Below, piece after piece: positions 41,388 to 51,123 of a stretch of 64,000 nt of DNA. Position 1 is the stretch's first letter. Every line of letters starts with the position of its first letter. Source of the DNA: JALYOC01 sp036675345 (lineage in GTDB: Bacteria; Myxococcota; Myxococcia; Myxococcales; Myxococcaceae); the NCBI GenBank assembly GCA_036675345.1, contig JAKFFE010000020.1, positions 186,001 through 250,000 on the forward strand. The letters run 5' to 3'. The notes under the pieces are model-generated. The model ran no database searches. It saw only the letters and a program-made list of their open reading frames with translations, and was not told where the DNA came from. The position numbers and the translations under genes were made by a program.

Positions 41388-42191
41388 ATGGGCTACACCA
41401 GCACCTTCTTCGGCCAGATCCGGATCGACCCGCCGCTCAACGCGGCGGAGACCACCTACCTCGAGTGCTTCGCCGCCACCCGGCGGATGCGGATGAAGGA
41501 CGGCCGGGGTCCCTACTTCGTGCTGCCGCCGGGAGCTGCCGACCACCGCGAGAACAACGTACAGCCCATCACCCAGCCGGGGACGTGGTGTCAGTGGGTA
41601 CCGGTGGACGACGGCGCCGCGCTGGCCTGGGACGGGGGGGAGAAGTTCTATGGGGCAGAGCCCTGGATGCGGTACCTGATCGAACACTTCCTCCGGCCGG
41701 AGGCGCGGGCCTCCCAGGCTCCGGCTCCGCCTCCCCCCGCGGTCCGCCGGACCGGCCTGGGGAGGCTCCTCTCCCTGGTCCGCCGCGAACCCGCCCCTCC
41801 GGCCCCCACCGGCACGGACCGGGATCCACAGTTCGCGGAGTTCACCTTCAACCACCAGTGCAACGGGACCATCCTCGTCTCCGGAGAGGAGTACCCCGAC
41901 CTGTGGCGACTGGACGTCCAGGCCAACGTGGTGACCTCCCGCCACTACCTGCTCAGCGGGAACCTCCCCGAGGCCTGGGAAGAGGAGGGCCGAACCGACT
42001 GGCACGAGGTGATCTTCGCTCTGGAGTCTGATCCCCAGGAGGCGATGGAGAAGTTGGAGTCCTTCCTGGATGCGCTTCCGGAGGATCAGGATCGACTCGG
42101 ACTCCGCCCCTTCCTCCGGGACCTGGCGGCAGTGCTTCCGCCGTCGGAGCAGGAGCCTCTCACCCTCCTGCTCGACCGCCGGGGGATGTGA
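41388..42191 (+). CDS. Conserved hypothetical protein (MGYT-x-F family)
   Basis: 267 aa. The N-terminal block MGYTSTFFGQIRIDPPLNAAE, the GPYF segment, QPGTWCQWVPVDDGAALAWDGGEKFYGAEPWMRYLIEHFL and the later FNHQCNGTILVSGEEYPDLWRLDV recall a family seen in Actinobacteria and others with no assigned function. A Pro/Arg-rich insert (~residues 104-145) splits the domain. The C-terminal ~60 residues are extra and helical. Its TGA abuts the stop of the convergent ABC gene (TGATCA). No signal peptide. Confidence 0.75.
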   Translation: MGYTSTFFGQIRIDPPLNAAETTYLECFAATRRMRMKDGRGPYFVLPPGAADHRENNVQPITQPGTWCQWVPVDDGAALAWDGGEKFYGAEPWMRYLIEHFLRPEARASQAPAPPPPAVRRTGLGRLLSLVRREPAPPAPTGTDRDPQFAEFTFNHQCNGTILVSGEEYPDLWRLDVQANVVTSRHYLLSGNLPEAWEEEGRTDWHEVIFALESDPQEAMEKLESFLDALPEDQDRLGLRPFLRDLAAVLPPSEQEPLTLLLDRRGM

Positions 42192-45100
42192 TCACTCCGT
42201 CTCCACCCGTACCAGGTTGTCTCTCGGCTGGCGGTCGATCAGCTTGAACAGCGGATCGATCCCCGCCTTGGCCGGCAGCGCGTCGGCGACCAAGGTGAAG
42301 GTCTGCTCCCCAGGGCCCAGCTGCTTGCGCTCCACCAGCAGTGCCTTGCCGTCCGCGTCCACCAGGCCCACCTCCACGAAGTCGGCCATCGGGATCTCCT
42401 CCTCCCGGCCCTCCGCGTCCGCGCGGACCTTCCGGGCAAAGGCGGTGAGGGTCACCTGGTACTTGCCATCCGGGCGCTGGGTGGAGACCGCCTTCACCGC
42501 GCGGTTCTCGTACAGGGTGATCTCCTCGAACAGGTCCTTGATCAGGTACGCGTACTCGGGCGGGACCGCGGCGCGCAGCTCGTCCACCAGCTGGTCCGCG
42601 CTGGGGTATGGCGGTCCCTGGTACCGGGTCTTGTCCAGGAACTTCTTGAGGGCGGCGTTCACCACCTCCTCCCCCACCAGGTCCTGCAGCAGGTACATCA
42701 CCAGGCTGCCCTTGTTGTAGTGGATGTAGCCCTGGTTCTCGACGCGCAGCAGCGGCAGCTCGCGCTCCCGTTCGGTGGCCCGCCCCATCAAGTAGCGGTC
42801 CAGCTCGTAGCGCAGGAAGCGGCCCATCATCGGCGGCCCGAACTTCTTTTTCATCACCATCAGCGCCGAGTACTGGGCCAGGGTCTCCACCATCAGGGTG
42901 GATCCCTGCATGTTGGCCCCGATCACCTGGTGCGCCCACCACTGGTGCGCCACCTCGTGGGCGGTGACGTAGTACGGGTAGTCCACGTCCTCCGGATCCT
43001 CCGGGTCCACCCGGGCGATGAAGCCAATCGACTCCGAGAAGGGGATGGTGTTGGGGAAGGACTGGGCGAAGGAGGCGTAGCGGGGGAACTCCAGGATCCG
43101 CACCTGCCGGTGCTGGTAGGGGCCGAAGGCCTGGGTGAAGTACTCCAGCCCGGCCTTGGTGCCGTCGATCATCCGGTCCACGTTGTAGGTGTGGGCCGGG
43201 TGGTGGAAGACCTCGATCGCCACCTCGTTCCACCGGTCCCGCTTCACTGCGTAGCGGGCGGAGAGGAAGGCGTAGAAGTTCAGGATCGGCGCGTCCATCT
43301 TGTAGTGGAAGTAGCGCCGCCCGTTCTCCACCCACTCCCGCTGCAGGTAGCCGGGGGCCACCGCCAGCTGATCCTCGGAGGTGCTGACCGTGGCCTCGAA
43401 GGTCAGCCAATCTCCGTCGTGGGAGATGTAGTTGCGCAGCTTGCCCTGGGGATCCCCCAGCGGCGGCATCCGCAGTCGCGGGGGGAGCTGGTGCTCCTTG
43501 CGGGTGTTCTCGTCCGCCATCTCCGCGTCCGGCGAGTAGCCGATGGAGGGCAGCCGGCCGCTGTTGAAGAAGCTGCCGTTGAACACCAGGTCGGTGTCGC
43601 CGCGATCATTGGTGAAGCCGGGGTTGGCGTACTCCAGGTCGTACTCCAGGGAGAGCTTCGCCCCCGCCGCCAGCGGCTGGGCCAGGGTGAAGGAGTGCAG
43701 CCCCACCTGGGGATCGGTGGTGGTGGTGGAGGTGGGCACCGCCGGCCCCAGCGCGTGGACAATCGCCTGGTCGTTCACGAACACGTGCACCACCGGCACC
43801 GGCTGCCCGCTCTTGTTCTCCAGCCCCAGTGTTCCCTTCAGGCGGACCCGGCGCTCCTGGGGGAACAGGTCCGCCGCCACCACCGAGGAGACCACCTTCG
43901 GCTGGGGCAGCGATTCCAGCGCCGACTTGTACCGGCGCTCGTAGTCCGCCTGCTGCTCCTCCTGCTGCTGGGAGGTGAGGTAGCGGTTGAGCCGGTTGGT
44001 GTTGTGGAAGATGAACGCCCCCACCCCGACGAAGGCCAGCGCCGCCAGCAGCATCCCCGCCAGCACCGGTCGGCTCAGTCGGGCGCGGGCGATCTTCAGC
44101 CGCACCCGCAACCCGGAGTCGGTGCCGCGCACCCACAGCAGGTGGGTGAGGAAGGCCAGCACCAGCGCCGCCAGTCCCCAGTAGAGGTTGAACCAGCCGG
44201 CCCCGGCCAGGAAGTGCCCGTACCCATTCATGTCCGAGTAGGTCACCGTCGGACCGCCGCCGAACTTCACCAGGTTGTGCTCGACCCCCAGCTGGCCGGA
44301 GAAGACGTTGGCCAGGTAGTAGACGACCATCACCAGGTGGCCGAGGTACTTGTTGTCCACCACCGCGTGGACCGCGAACGCCAGCGCGGTGAGGATCGCG
44401 TAGTCCACCAGCCGCAGCGCGAACAATTCCTGGAGGTACAGGCCCAGCTCGAAGTGGAAGTAGCCCTTGAAGGCCTGGATCAGGATCCCGCAGCCCAGCA
44501 ACACACACTGCAGCACCGCCAGCAGACCGATCATCGCCAGGTACTTGGAGAGGTAGGTCAGCCAGGTGGGGATGGGCAGCGCGTCGTGGATCTGGTGGAG
44601 CTTGGCCTCCCGCTCCCGCCACACCAGCTCACCGGAGTAGACGGTGATCAGGATCAGCACGAAGAGGGTGAAGGTCCCGCCGGCGATCTCCAGCACCTCG
44701 TAGGTGACCGGATAGGTCTCGGTGCCGAACATCTTCCCGATCGCCGCCGAGTTGGCGAACACGAACAGCACCGCGCACAGGGCGATCGCGGCGAAGTACA
44801 CGTTCTTCACCGTCTCCCGGAACGAGAGCCAGGCCAGCCTGGGCAGCAGCCCCAGGTTGCCGAAGCGGGTGAACACCGGGGCCGCCACCACCGGGCGGAT
44901 CGGCGCCGGCAGCTCCTGGGCCCCGGCCTCCGGATCCTTCACCTTCTTCTTCGCGGTCCGGGACACGGTCTGTCCCTGGGTGAAGCTGAACCGGCGGTAG
45001 CACCACCCCAGCAGCGCCAGCCCCAGTGAGGTCCACAGCACCCGGTTCCAGAGGAAGATCCCGGTCAGGGGGACGAAGCGGGTGTTCTTCTCGGTGATCG

Positions 45101-45782
45101 TCCAGTAGCGGGTCACCTCCTCGCTGGCGAAGGTGCCGAAGGGGTCCAGCATTCCCACCAGGGTGCGGTAGTCCAGGTCCGAGACCAGCCCGCCGGCGAT
45201 CAGATACCCGACGAAGAAGATCACCCCGGTCAGGTAGACCCCGATCATCTTCCGGGTCAGCGCCGCCATCGAGAAGAACATCGCCCCGGTGAAGAGCACG
45301 TTGGGGAGGATGCTGGTCAGGTACGGCTGCACATACGCCCGCAGCTGGTTCGGCCCCACCCGGTAGGACTCCACCATCGGCAGCAGGGTGGCCAGGAACA
45401 TCCCCAGGGCGATGGCGGTGAACACCACCAGCAGCGCGGCCAGCGCGCCCAGGAAGCGACCGAACAGGTACTGGGCCTTGGAGATCGGCGCGGTGAAGAA
45501 GAACGGGTGGACCCCGTACTCGAAGTCCTGCTGCACCGCGCGGCCCATCATCGCCGCGGTGACGATGATCCCCACGAAGCCGATGATCGAGAGCACCTCG
45601 TGCAGGGCGTAGGGAGAGTTGGCCAGCACCTTGCCGCCGCCAAAGGCCACCACCGCGCCCTTGATCGCGCCGGTGGCGGCCAGCATCAACACGATGCCCA
45701 GGGCGAAGAAGATGGCGAAGTACAGCCAGGTGGAGATCAGCTTCAGACGGCTGCGCAGCTCGAAGAGGGCGATGGTCAGCAT
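42192..45782 (-). CDS. ABC-2 permease fused to an M1-family metallopeptidase domain
   Basis: 1196 aa from the ATG at 45782. The first half holds two sets of about six helices (ALFELRSRLKLISTWLYFAIFFALGIVLM; AWLSFRETVKNVYFAAIALCAVLFVFANS), as in an ABC-2 permease with both halves in one chain. From ~residue 700 a periplasmic M1 (gluzincin) domain follows with zinc motif HEVAHQWWAHQ (about residue 941) and the downstream Glu ligand in LMVETLAQYSAL. No GAMEN-type exopeptidase motif was found by eye. This fusion class exists in Bacteroidetes and Proteobacteria and is of unknown substrate. It starts 15 bp after the ATPase gene stop. Confidence 0.9.
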   Translation of the reverse strand: MLTIALFELRSRLKLISTWLYFAIFFALGIVLMLAATGAIKGAVVAFGGGKVLANSPYALHEVLSIIGFVGIIVTAAMMGRAVQQDFEYGVHPFFFTAPISKAQYLFGRFLGALAALLVVFTAIALGMFLATLLPMVESYRVGPNQLRAYVQPYLTSILPNVLFTGAMFFSMAALTRKMIGVYLTGVIFFVGYLIAGGLVSDLDYRTLVGMLDPFGTFASEEVTRYWTITEKNTRFVPLTGIFLWNRVLWTSLGLALLGWCYRRFSFTQGQTVSRTAKKKVKDPEAGAQELPAPIRPVVAAPVFTRFGNLGLLPRLAWLSFRETVKNVYFAAIALCAVLFVFANSAAIGKMFGTETYPVTYEVLEIAGGTFTLFVLILITVYSGELVWREREAKLHQIHDALPIPTWLTYLSKYLAMIGLLAVLQCVLLGCGILIQAFKGYFHFELGLYLQELFALRLVDYAILTALAFAVHAVVDNKYLGHLVMVVYYLANVFSGQLGVEHNLVKFGGGPTVTYSDMNGYGHFLAGAGWFNLYWGLAALVLAFLTHLLWVRGTDSGLRVRLKIARARLSRPVLAGMLLAALAFVGVGAFIFHNTNRLNRYLTSQQQEEQQADYERRYKSALESLPQPKVVSSVVAADLFPQERRVRLKGTLGLENKSGQPVPVVHVFVNDQAIVHALGPAVPTSTTTTDPQVGLHSFTLAQPLAAGAKLSLEYDLEYANPGFTNDRGDTDLVFNGSFFNSGRLPSIGYSPDAEMADENTRKEHQLPPRLRMPPLGDPQGKLRNYISHDGDWLTFEATVSTSEDQLAVAPGYLQREWVENGRRYFHYKMDAPILNFYAFLSARYAVKRDRWNEVAIEVFHHPAHTYNVDRMIDGTKAGLEYFTQAFGPYQHRQVRILEFPRYASFAQSFPNTIPFSESIGFIARVDPEDPEDVDYPYYVTAHEVAHQWWAHQVIGANMQGSTLMVETLAQYSALMVMKKKFGPPMMGRFLRYELDRYLMGRATERERELPLLRVENQGYIHYNKGSLVMYLLQDLVGEEVVNAALKKFLDKTRYQGPPYPSADQLVDELRAAVPPEYAYLIKDLFEEITLYENRAVKAVSTQRPDGKYQVTLTAFARKVRADAEGREEEIPMADFVEVGLVDADGKALLVERKQLGPGEQTFTLVADALPAKAGIDPLFKLIDRQPRDNLVRVETE

Positions 45783-45796
45783 GGCGATCGTCCTCC

Positions 45797-46702
45797 TCAG
45801 AGCGTCGGGGTGGGGGCGGCGGCGCCCGGGTTCCAGCGCCCAGTGATCACCGCGAAGTAGGCGTCCTCCAGGTCCGCTTCGATCGGCTCGAAGCCCGGCC
45901 CGGGACGGGCGTCGGCGTAGACGTGCACCACCGTGCGTCCGGCCATCAGCCGGGTGGAGATCACCGGCAGCTCCTTCTGCAGCTGTTCCAGCTGGGCCTT
46001 GTCGATCACCGTCCGCCACACCCGGCCGGAGATCTGCCGCACCACCTCCAGCGGGTCCCCGGTCAGCAAGACCTGCCCCTGGTTGATCACCGCCATGCTC
46101 CGGCACAGGTCGGAGACGTCGCTGACGATGTGGGTGGAGAGGATGACGATCACTTCTTGCCCGATGTCCGAGAGCAGGTTGTGGAAGCGCACCCGCTCCT
46201 GCGGATCCAGCCCGGCGGTGGGTTCGTCCACGATGATCAGCCGCGGATTGCCCAGCAGCGCCTGGGCGATTCCAAACCGCTGGCGCATCCCGCCGGAGAA
46301 GCTGGCCAGCGCCTTGTTGCGCACCGGGTGCAGGTTCACCTGGTGCAGCAAGGAGCCCACCACCTCCTTGCGCTGCTTGGCCTCCCGCAGCCCCTTGAGC
46401 ATCGCCAGGTGGTTGAGCAGCTCCTCCGCGGTGACCTTGGGATAGACCCCGAAGTCCTGGGGCAGATAGCCGAGGGTGCGGCGCACCGCGTCCTTGTCCT
46501 TCAGCACGTCGGTGTCCCCCAGGGTCACCGTTCCCGCGTCCGCCTCCTGCAGGGTGGCCAGGGTGCGCATCAGGGTGGACTTCCCCGCGCCGTTGGGACC
46601 GAGCAGGCCGAACATCCCCGGAGCGATGGTCAGGCTGACGTCCTGCAGCGCCTGCACGCCGTTGGGGTACCGCTTGGAGAGGTGGGAGATCTTCAGTTCC
46701 AT
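45797..46702 (-). CDS. ABC transporter ATP-binding protein
   Basis: 301 aa from the ATG at 46702 (MELKISHLSKRYPNG). Walker A GPNGAGKST, Q-loop LGYLPQDFG, signature SFSGGMRQR, Walker B LIIVDEPTAGLDP, H-loop STHIVSD. Drives the permease-peptidase encoded next; the two form one exporter-like unit. The reverse frame continues open upstream to 48652, but that part is antisense to a membrane-protein gene. No third component is encoded nearby. Confidence 0.94.
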   Translation of the reverse strand: MELKISHLSKRYPNGVQALQDVSLTIAPGMFGLLGPNGAGKSTLMRTLATLQEADAGTVTLGDTDVLKDKDAVRRTLGYLPQDFGVYPKVTAEELLNHLAMLKGLREAKQRKEVVGSLLHQVNLHPVRNKALASFSGGMRQRFGIAQALLGNPRLIIVDEPTAGLDPQERVRFHNLLSDIGQEVIVILSTHIVSDVSDLCRSMAVINQGQVLLTGDPLEVVRQISGRVWRTVIDKAQLEQLQKELPVISTRLMAGRTVVHVYADARPGPGFEPIEADLEDAYFAVITGRWNPGAAAPTPTL

Positions 46703-46789
46703 GGCGCGGGCATCCTGCTCCGAGCTTTGCCCGGCTTTCTGTGTTTTCTTTTGTGGGAACCCGTGGCCCGGGCCGATTGTCGGGGGTCC

Positions 46790-48535
46790 ATGGCCAGCCT
46801 CCCCCGGGTGACTTGGATTGCCTTCGCCCTCGCCGCCGCGCTGACCCTGCCGTCGGCGCCGCTGGGCCGCTTCGGGGATGACGCCGCGCAGTTGCTGGCG
46901 GTGGAGGAGGCGGACTCTCCGTTCCGGCTGGGTTTCCACCGGTTCGATTTGTTCCGGTTCATCGACGCTCCGGTCCGCCCGCTGGCCGAGAGGGGGGCGG
47001 CGCCCTGGTGGTCCGCCGCGGAGCTCAAGATTGCCTTCTGGCGGCCGCTCTCCAGTGGCCTGATGGTGCTGGACCGCGCGCTGTTCGGACGAGGAACGGT
47101 GGGCCCCCACCTGCACTCGGTGCTGTGGTCGCTGGCGCTGGTGGGGGTGATGGCGCTGCTCTTCCGGCGCACCTTCTCGCCCTCCCTGGCGGGCCTGGCG
47201 CTGCTGCTGTTCGCCATCGACGACGCCCACGCCCTGCCCACCCTCTGGTTGGCCAATCGCAATGCGCTGGTCGCCGGAACCCTGGGTTTCACCGCGGTGC
47301 TGTTCCACCTGCGCTGGCGGGAGGACGCCCAGCGTTGGGCGGGGGCGGTTTCCGTGGGGACCTTCGCCGCGGCCCTGCTGGCCGGGGAGGCGGCACTGGG
47401 GGCGGTGGGGTACGTGGTGGCCTACGAGTGGGTGGGCTCGGACGACTCCCGAAGGCAGCGAATCCGGAGCGTGGCACCGGTGCTGGGGGTGGTCCTGCTC
47501 TGGTTGGGCGCCTACAAGCTGCTCGGGTACGGGGCGGCGGGGGGCACCCTGTACTTCGATCCGCTGGGCGCACCCCTGCTCTGGCTGAAGGAGGCGGTGC
47601 TGCGGATTCCCACCCTGGTGGGCGGGGTGTTCGCGGGCATTCCGGCGGACCTGTGGAGCGTCTCGCTGCAGCTTCGCCCCTGGCTGGCGCTGTCCGCGGT
47701 GCTGGCCACCGCGGTGGTCGCGGTCCTGGTGGCCTCCGCCTGGTCCGGGTTGGATCCCCAGGAGCGCCGGCACCTGCGCTGGCTGGGGCTGGGCGCCCTG
47801 TTGGCCACGGTGCCGGTCAGCGCCACCTCCCCCTCCAGCCGGCTGCTGGTGATGTCCAGCGTGGGAGGTGCGGCGGTGGTGGCGGTGGCGCTGCGACAAG
47901 CCTGGCGGATGCGGGGACGCCGGCTGGGCTCGCTGGCGCCGATGACCGCCGGCGCGGTCCTGTTCCTGTTCCACGTCCTGCTGGTGGTCCCGATCTGGGC
48001 GGGCTTCCACCTGCTGCTTCGTCATGGCGAGTCGCGGGGCGCGCGGATCCAGTCCGCCTTGCGCGAATCGATTCCTCTGGAGGGCGTCTCCGGCCGGCGG
48101 CTGGTGTCCCTCTGGAGCGACCCGATCGGTTTCATGAACACCGGCGCGCTGTGGACCCTGGACACCGGCACCGCCCCGCGCGCCTGGTGGGTGCTCTCCA
48201 CCTCCCCGGGCTCGCTCCGCTGGCTGCGCAGCGGTGCCTCCACCCTGGAGTTGGAGCCGGTGGAGGGGAGGCTGCTCTCCAGCGAACTGGAGACCGGCTT
48301 CCGCGCTCCGGAGTTGGCGATGCGGGTGGGCGAGGCGGTGGAGCTGTCCACCGGGTTGCGCGCGGAGGTGGTGGCCGCGGATCCGTTGGGCATCACCCGG
48401 CTCCGCTTCACCTTCGATGTGCCGCTGGAGGATCCCTCGCTGGTGCTGCTGCACTGGGAGGAGGGGCTGCTGGTTCCCCTCTTTCCCCCGCCGGTGGGCA
48501 CCACCTGGACCGAGCACCCGCCGTCGGTGATCTAG
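46790..48535 (+). CDS. Polytopic membrane protein, possible GT-C-type glycosyltransferase
   Basis: 581 aa from the ATG at 46790 (Shine-Dalgarno GGGGG). About ten helices; first extracytoplasmic loop has RFGDDAAQLLAVEEAD, an acidic pair located as in GT-C (PMT/ArnT-like) enzymes. The last ~130 residues are a soluble beta-rich domain (WVLSTSPGSLRWLRSG, LRFTFDVPLEDPSLVLLHWEEGLLVPLF). No signature confirms the enzyme class. Divergent from the ABC genes (87-bp gap with T-rich tracts on the plus strand). Confidence 0.6.
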   Translation: MASLPRVTWIAFALAAALTLPSAPLGRFGDDAAQLLAVEEADSPFRLGFHRFDLFRFIDAPVRPLAERGAAPWWSAAELKIAFWRPLSSGLMVLDRALFGRGTVGPHLHSVLWSLALVGVMALLFRRTFSPSLAGLALLLFAIDDAHALPTLWLANRNALVAGTLGFTAVLFHLRWREDAQRWAGAVSVGTFAAALLAGEAALGAVGYVVAYEWVGSDDSRRQRIRSVAPVLGVVLLWLGAYKLLGYGAAGGTLYFDPLGAPLLWLKEAVLRIPTLVGGVFAGIPADLWSVSLQLRPWLALSAVLATAVVAVLVASAWSGLDPQERRHLRWLGLGALLATVPVSATSPSSRLLVMSSVGGAAVVAVALRQAWRMRGRRLGSLAPMTAGAVLFLFHVLLVVPIWAGFHLLLRHGESRGARIQSALRESIPLEGVSGRRLVSLWSDPIGFMNTGALWTLDTGTAPRAWWVLSTSPGSLRWLRSGASTLELEPVEGRLLSSELETGFRAPELAMRVGEAVELSTGLRAEVVAADPLGITRLRFTFDVPLEDPSLVLLHWEEGLLVPLFPPPVGTTWTEHPPSVI

Positions 48536-48677
48536 CGCTTTCCTCTCCTGCGGGTGTCCCCAGGATCGCCGCCCACCCCTGACCCCTCCCTTCCCCGCTG
48601 GAGCATCGACCCGGCTACCAGGTGGCCCACATGGGGTTCTCGCGTGCAGCAAATCCGCACAATTGCGGGCGTCCGCT

Positions 48678-48689
48678 TGACCGGCGTCA
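48678..48689. promoter_or_regulatory. TGAC-N4-GTCA site upstream of the TonB-dependent receptor
   Basis: TTGACCGGCGTCACC contains TGAC-CGGC-GTCA, about 90 bp before the receptor ATG. TTGACC could equally be a -35 box. Same half-sites as at 13465 and 19181. Confidence 0.35.
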
Positions 48690-48697
48690 CCGGTTTA

Positions 48698-48712
48698 TGA
48701 GAATGACTTGCA
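48698..48712. promoter_or_regulatory. Fur-box-like sequence upstream of the receptor gene
   Basis: TGAGAATGACTTGCA matches 10 of 14 defined positions of the 7-1-7 Fur motif TGATAAT-N-ATTATCA. It shares ATGAGAAyGAyT with the better site at 51901. It lies ~70 bp before the receptor start. Confidence 0.45.
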
Positions 48713-48779
48713 GAATCAACTGCAGCCAGGGCACTTGCCGCCCCCGGCTGACCTTTCGAACCGTGGAAAGCCGCTGACC

Positions 48780-51113
48780 ATGACTGGAAACAAGAAGCTC
48801 TCGGGAATCCGCTCCACCAAGGGACTGCCGGGGGGCGTGCGCGCCTCGCTGCGCCCCGCCACCCTCGGCCTGGCCTCGGTGCTGGCCAGCGGGGCGATGG
48901 GGCAGGAGCCGGTGGAGAAGCCGGAGGCCAACGTTCCGGTGGAGGCCTCGACGCAGGAGCCGGCCGCCACCCCGGAGCAGGGGACTCCTCCCGTGGAACC
49001 TGCGCCGGTGGCCCAGGAAGAGGCCACCGGAGCCGAGGCCGGGACCGAGGCCTCCTTCGTGCTCCCCACCGTGGACGTGCAGGCGGAGGCCGAGCCGTAC
49101 AAGGCAGACAGCGCCCTGACCAAGCTGCCCACCGCGCTGATCGACACCCCGCAGACGGTGGTGGTGGTCCCGGCGGCGGTGATCCGCGAGCAGAACGCAA
49201 CCACCTTGCGGGACGCGCTGCGCAACGTCTCCGGAATCACGGTCACCGCCGGCGAGGGTGGCCGCCAGGGTGACAGCTTCGTGATCCGCGGCTTCTCCGC
49301 CCAGAGCGACACCTACCGGGACGGGGTGCGCGACCTGGGCTGGTTCACCCGCGACACCTTCAACCTGGGCGGGGTGGAGACCTTCTTCGGCCCCTCCTCG
49401 GTGCTGTTCGGGCGGGGCTCCACCGGCGGCGCGATCAACCTGGTCACCAAGAAGCCGACCCGGTCCGCCTTCAACGACGTGCGCCTCTCCGGCGGCACCG
49501 CGCCCTCCGGGCGGCTGGAGCTGGACCTCAACCAGCCGATCACCGACCGGGCCCAGGTCCGGGTGGCGGCGGTGGGGCAGCTGGCGGAGGTGGCCGGCCG
49601 CAACGAGGTGGAGGAGAACCGGCTGGCGGTGGCGCCCTCGGCGCGGATGAGGCTCACCGACAACACCTCGGTGGAGTTCGACTACCTGTTCCAGCGGGAG
49701 AACAGCGTCCCCGACTACGGGCACCCGTACCTCGACGGCCTGCCCATCTCCACCTCCGGACAGGTGCGGCGGGAGACCTTCTACGGGGTGAAGGGATCGG
49801 ACCTGGAGAAGGTGGACGCGCACATCGCCACCGGCCGGCTGGTGCACACCCTGCGCGAGGGGTCGGTGCTGACCAACACCCTGCGCTTTGGCCGGGTGGA
49901 CCGCTTCGCCCGTCCCACCGCGCCCCGCGGGCTGACCCCGGCCGGGGACTCGCCCACCACCATCGGGCGGCAGCGGTTCGAGACCGGGACCGACAACAGC
50001 TACCTGGTCAACCAGACCGATCTGCGGATCGGCTTCCTCACCGCCTTCCTGGAGCACACCCTCAACGTGGGGGTGGAGTTCGCCCGCGAGAACCGCGACC
50101 AGACCCGGAACAACCTGCGGGTGGGCGGGGCCAACCTCCCCGCGGATCTGCTCAACCCGGACAGCACCCCGGACCTCTCCGGGGTGGTGGCGGAGTTCGG
50201 CGGCAGCAGCGAGACCGACCAGGTGACCCTCTCCGCCTACGCCGCGGACCAGGTGAAGATCGGCCGGTACCTGGAGCTGATGGGGTCGCTGCGGTTCGAC
50301 TTCCTGCACACCGACTACCGCTCGGAGACCACCGCCGGGACCCAGGCCCCGCTGCGCAGCGTGGACCGGATGCTCAACTGGCGGGTGGGGGTGGTCGGCC
50401 ACCCGGTGGAGAACACCAGCGTCTACGCGATGGTCGGCACCTCGGCCAACCCCTCGGCGGAGATCGCCACCCTCAGCACCGGCACCGTCAGCCTGGATCC
50501 AGAGCGGAACCAGACCTACGAGCTGGGCGCCAAGGCGGACCTGTTCGACGCCCGGCTGGGCCTCTCCGTCGCGGGCTTCCGGATCGACAAGCTCAACGGC
50601 CGGGTCCCCAACCTGGATCCGGAGGGGCCTGCGCAGATCCTGGAGGGAGAGCAGCGGGTGGAGGGGTTCAACCTCGGGGTGGCGGGGCGGATCCTGGACG
50701 GCTGGCAGACCATGCTCAGCTACACCTTCCTGCGCGGCCGGATCATCAAGCACTCCCCTCCGCTCCCGGGCGGAGAGCCGTCGTTCCTGGAGGGGCAGGC
50801 GCTGCCCAACACCCCGCCCCACAGCGCCTCGCTGTGGACCACGTACCAGGTGACCCCCGAGCTCTCCCTGGGCGGAGGGGTGACCCATCAGAGCCAGACG
50901 GTGGCCAACAACCCCACCCAGACCCAGGTGCTGAACCGGGTCCCCCGCTACTGGCGGGTGGATGCCTTTGCCCGCTATGCCTTCGCCAGCGCGGACGTGC
51001 AGCTGAACCTCAACAACCTCACCGACGCCCTCTATTACGAGCAGTACTACTCGGGGCACGCGGTCCCCGCGGAGGGCTTCAACGCCAACCTCACCTTCGG
51101 GTTGAGGTTCTAG
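48780..51113 (+). CDS. TonB-dependent siderophore receptor
   Basis: 777 aa from the ATG at 48780 (GGAAAG upstream); a TTG at 48708 would place the start in the promoter. Signal peptide (LRPATLGLASVLASGAMGQ), then an ~55-residue Glu/Pro/Ala-rich stretch and a TonB box-like PTVDVQ. The plug domain spans ~residues 95-205 (TPQTVVVVPAAVIREQNATTLRDALRNVSGI, SFVIRGFSAQSD, FGRGSTGGAINLVTKKP), followed by a 22-strand barrel ending NLTFGLRF with terminal Phe. Imports a ferric siderophore across the outer membrane using TonB. First gene of the iron island (piuC, tonB, PepSY protein follow). Confidence 0.95.
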   Translation: MTGNKKLSGIRSTKGLPGGVRASLRPATLGLASVLASGAMGQEPVEKPEANVPVEASTQEPAATPEQGTPPVEPAPVAQEEATGAEAGTEASFVLPTVDVQAEAEPYKADSALTKLPTALIDTPQTVVVVPAAVIREQNATTLRDALRNVSGITVTAGEGGRQGDSFVIRGFSAQSDTYRDGVRDLGWFTRDTFNLGGVETFFGPSSVLFGRGSTGGAINLVTKKPTRSAFNDVRLSGGTAPSGRLELDLNQPITDRAQVRVAAVGQLAEVAGRNEVEENRLAVAPSARMRLTDNTSVEFDYLFQRENSVPDYGHPYLDGLPISTSGQVRRETFYGVKGSDLEKVDAHIATGRLVHTLREGSVLTNTLRFGRVDRFARPTAPRGLTPAGDSPTTIGRQRFETGTDNSYLVNQTDLRIGFLTAFLEHTLNVGVEFARENRDQTRNNLRVGGANLPADLLNPDSTPDLSGVVAEFGGSSETDQVTLSAYAADQVKIGRYLELMGSLRFDFLHTDYRSETTAGTQAPLRSVDRMLNWRVGVVGHPVENTSVYAMVGTSANPSAEIATLSTGTVSLDPERNQTYELGAKADLFDARLGLSVAGFRIDKLNGRVPNLDPEGPAQILEGEQRVEGFNLGVAGRILDGWQTMLSYTFLRGRIIKHSPPLPGGEPSFLEGQALPNTPPHSASLWTTYQVTPELSLGGGVTHQSQTVANNPTQTQVLNRVPRYWRVDAFARYAFASADVQLNLNNLTDALYYEQYYSGHAVPAEGFNANLTFGLRF

Positions 51114-51123
51114 GACCCCACCG

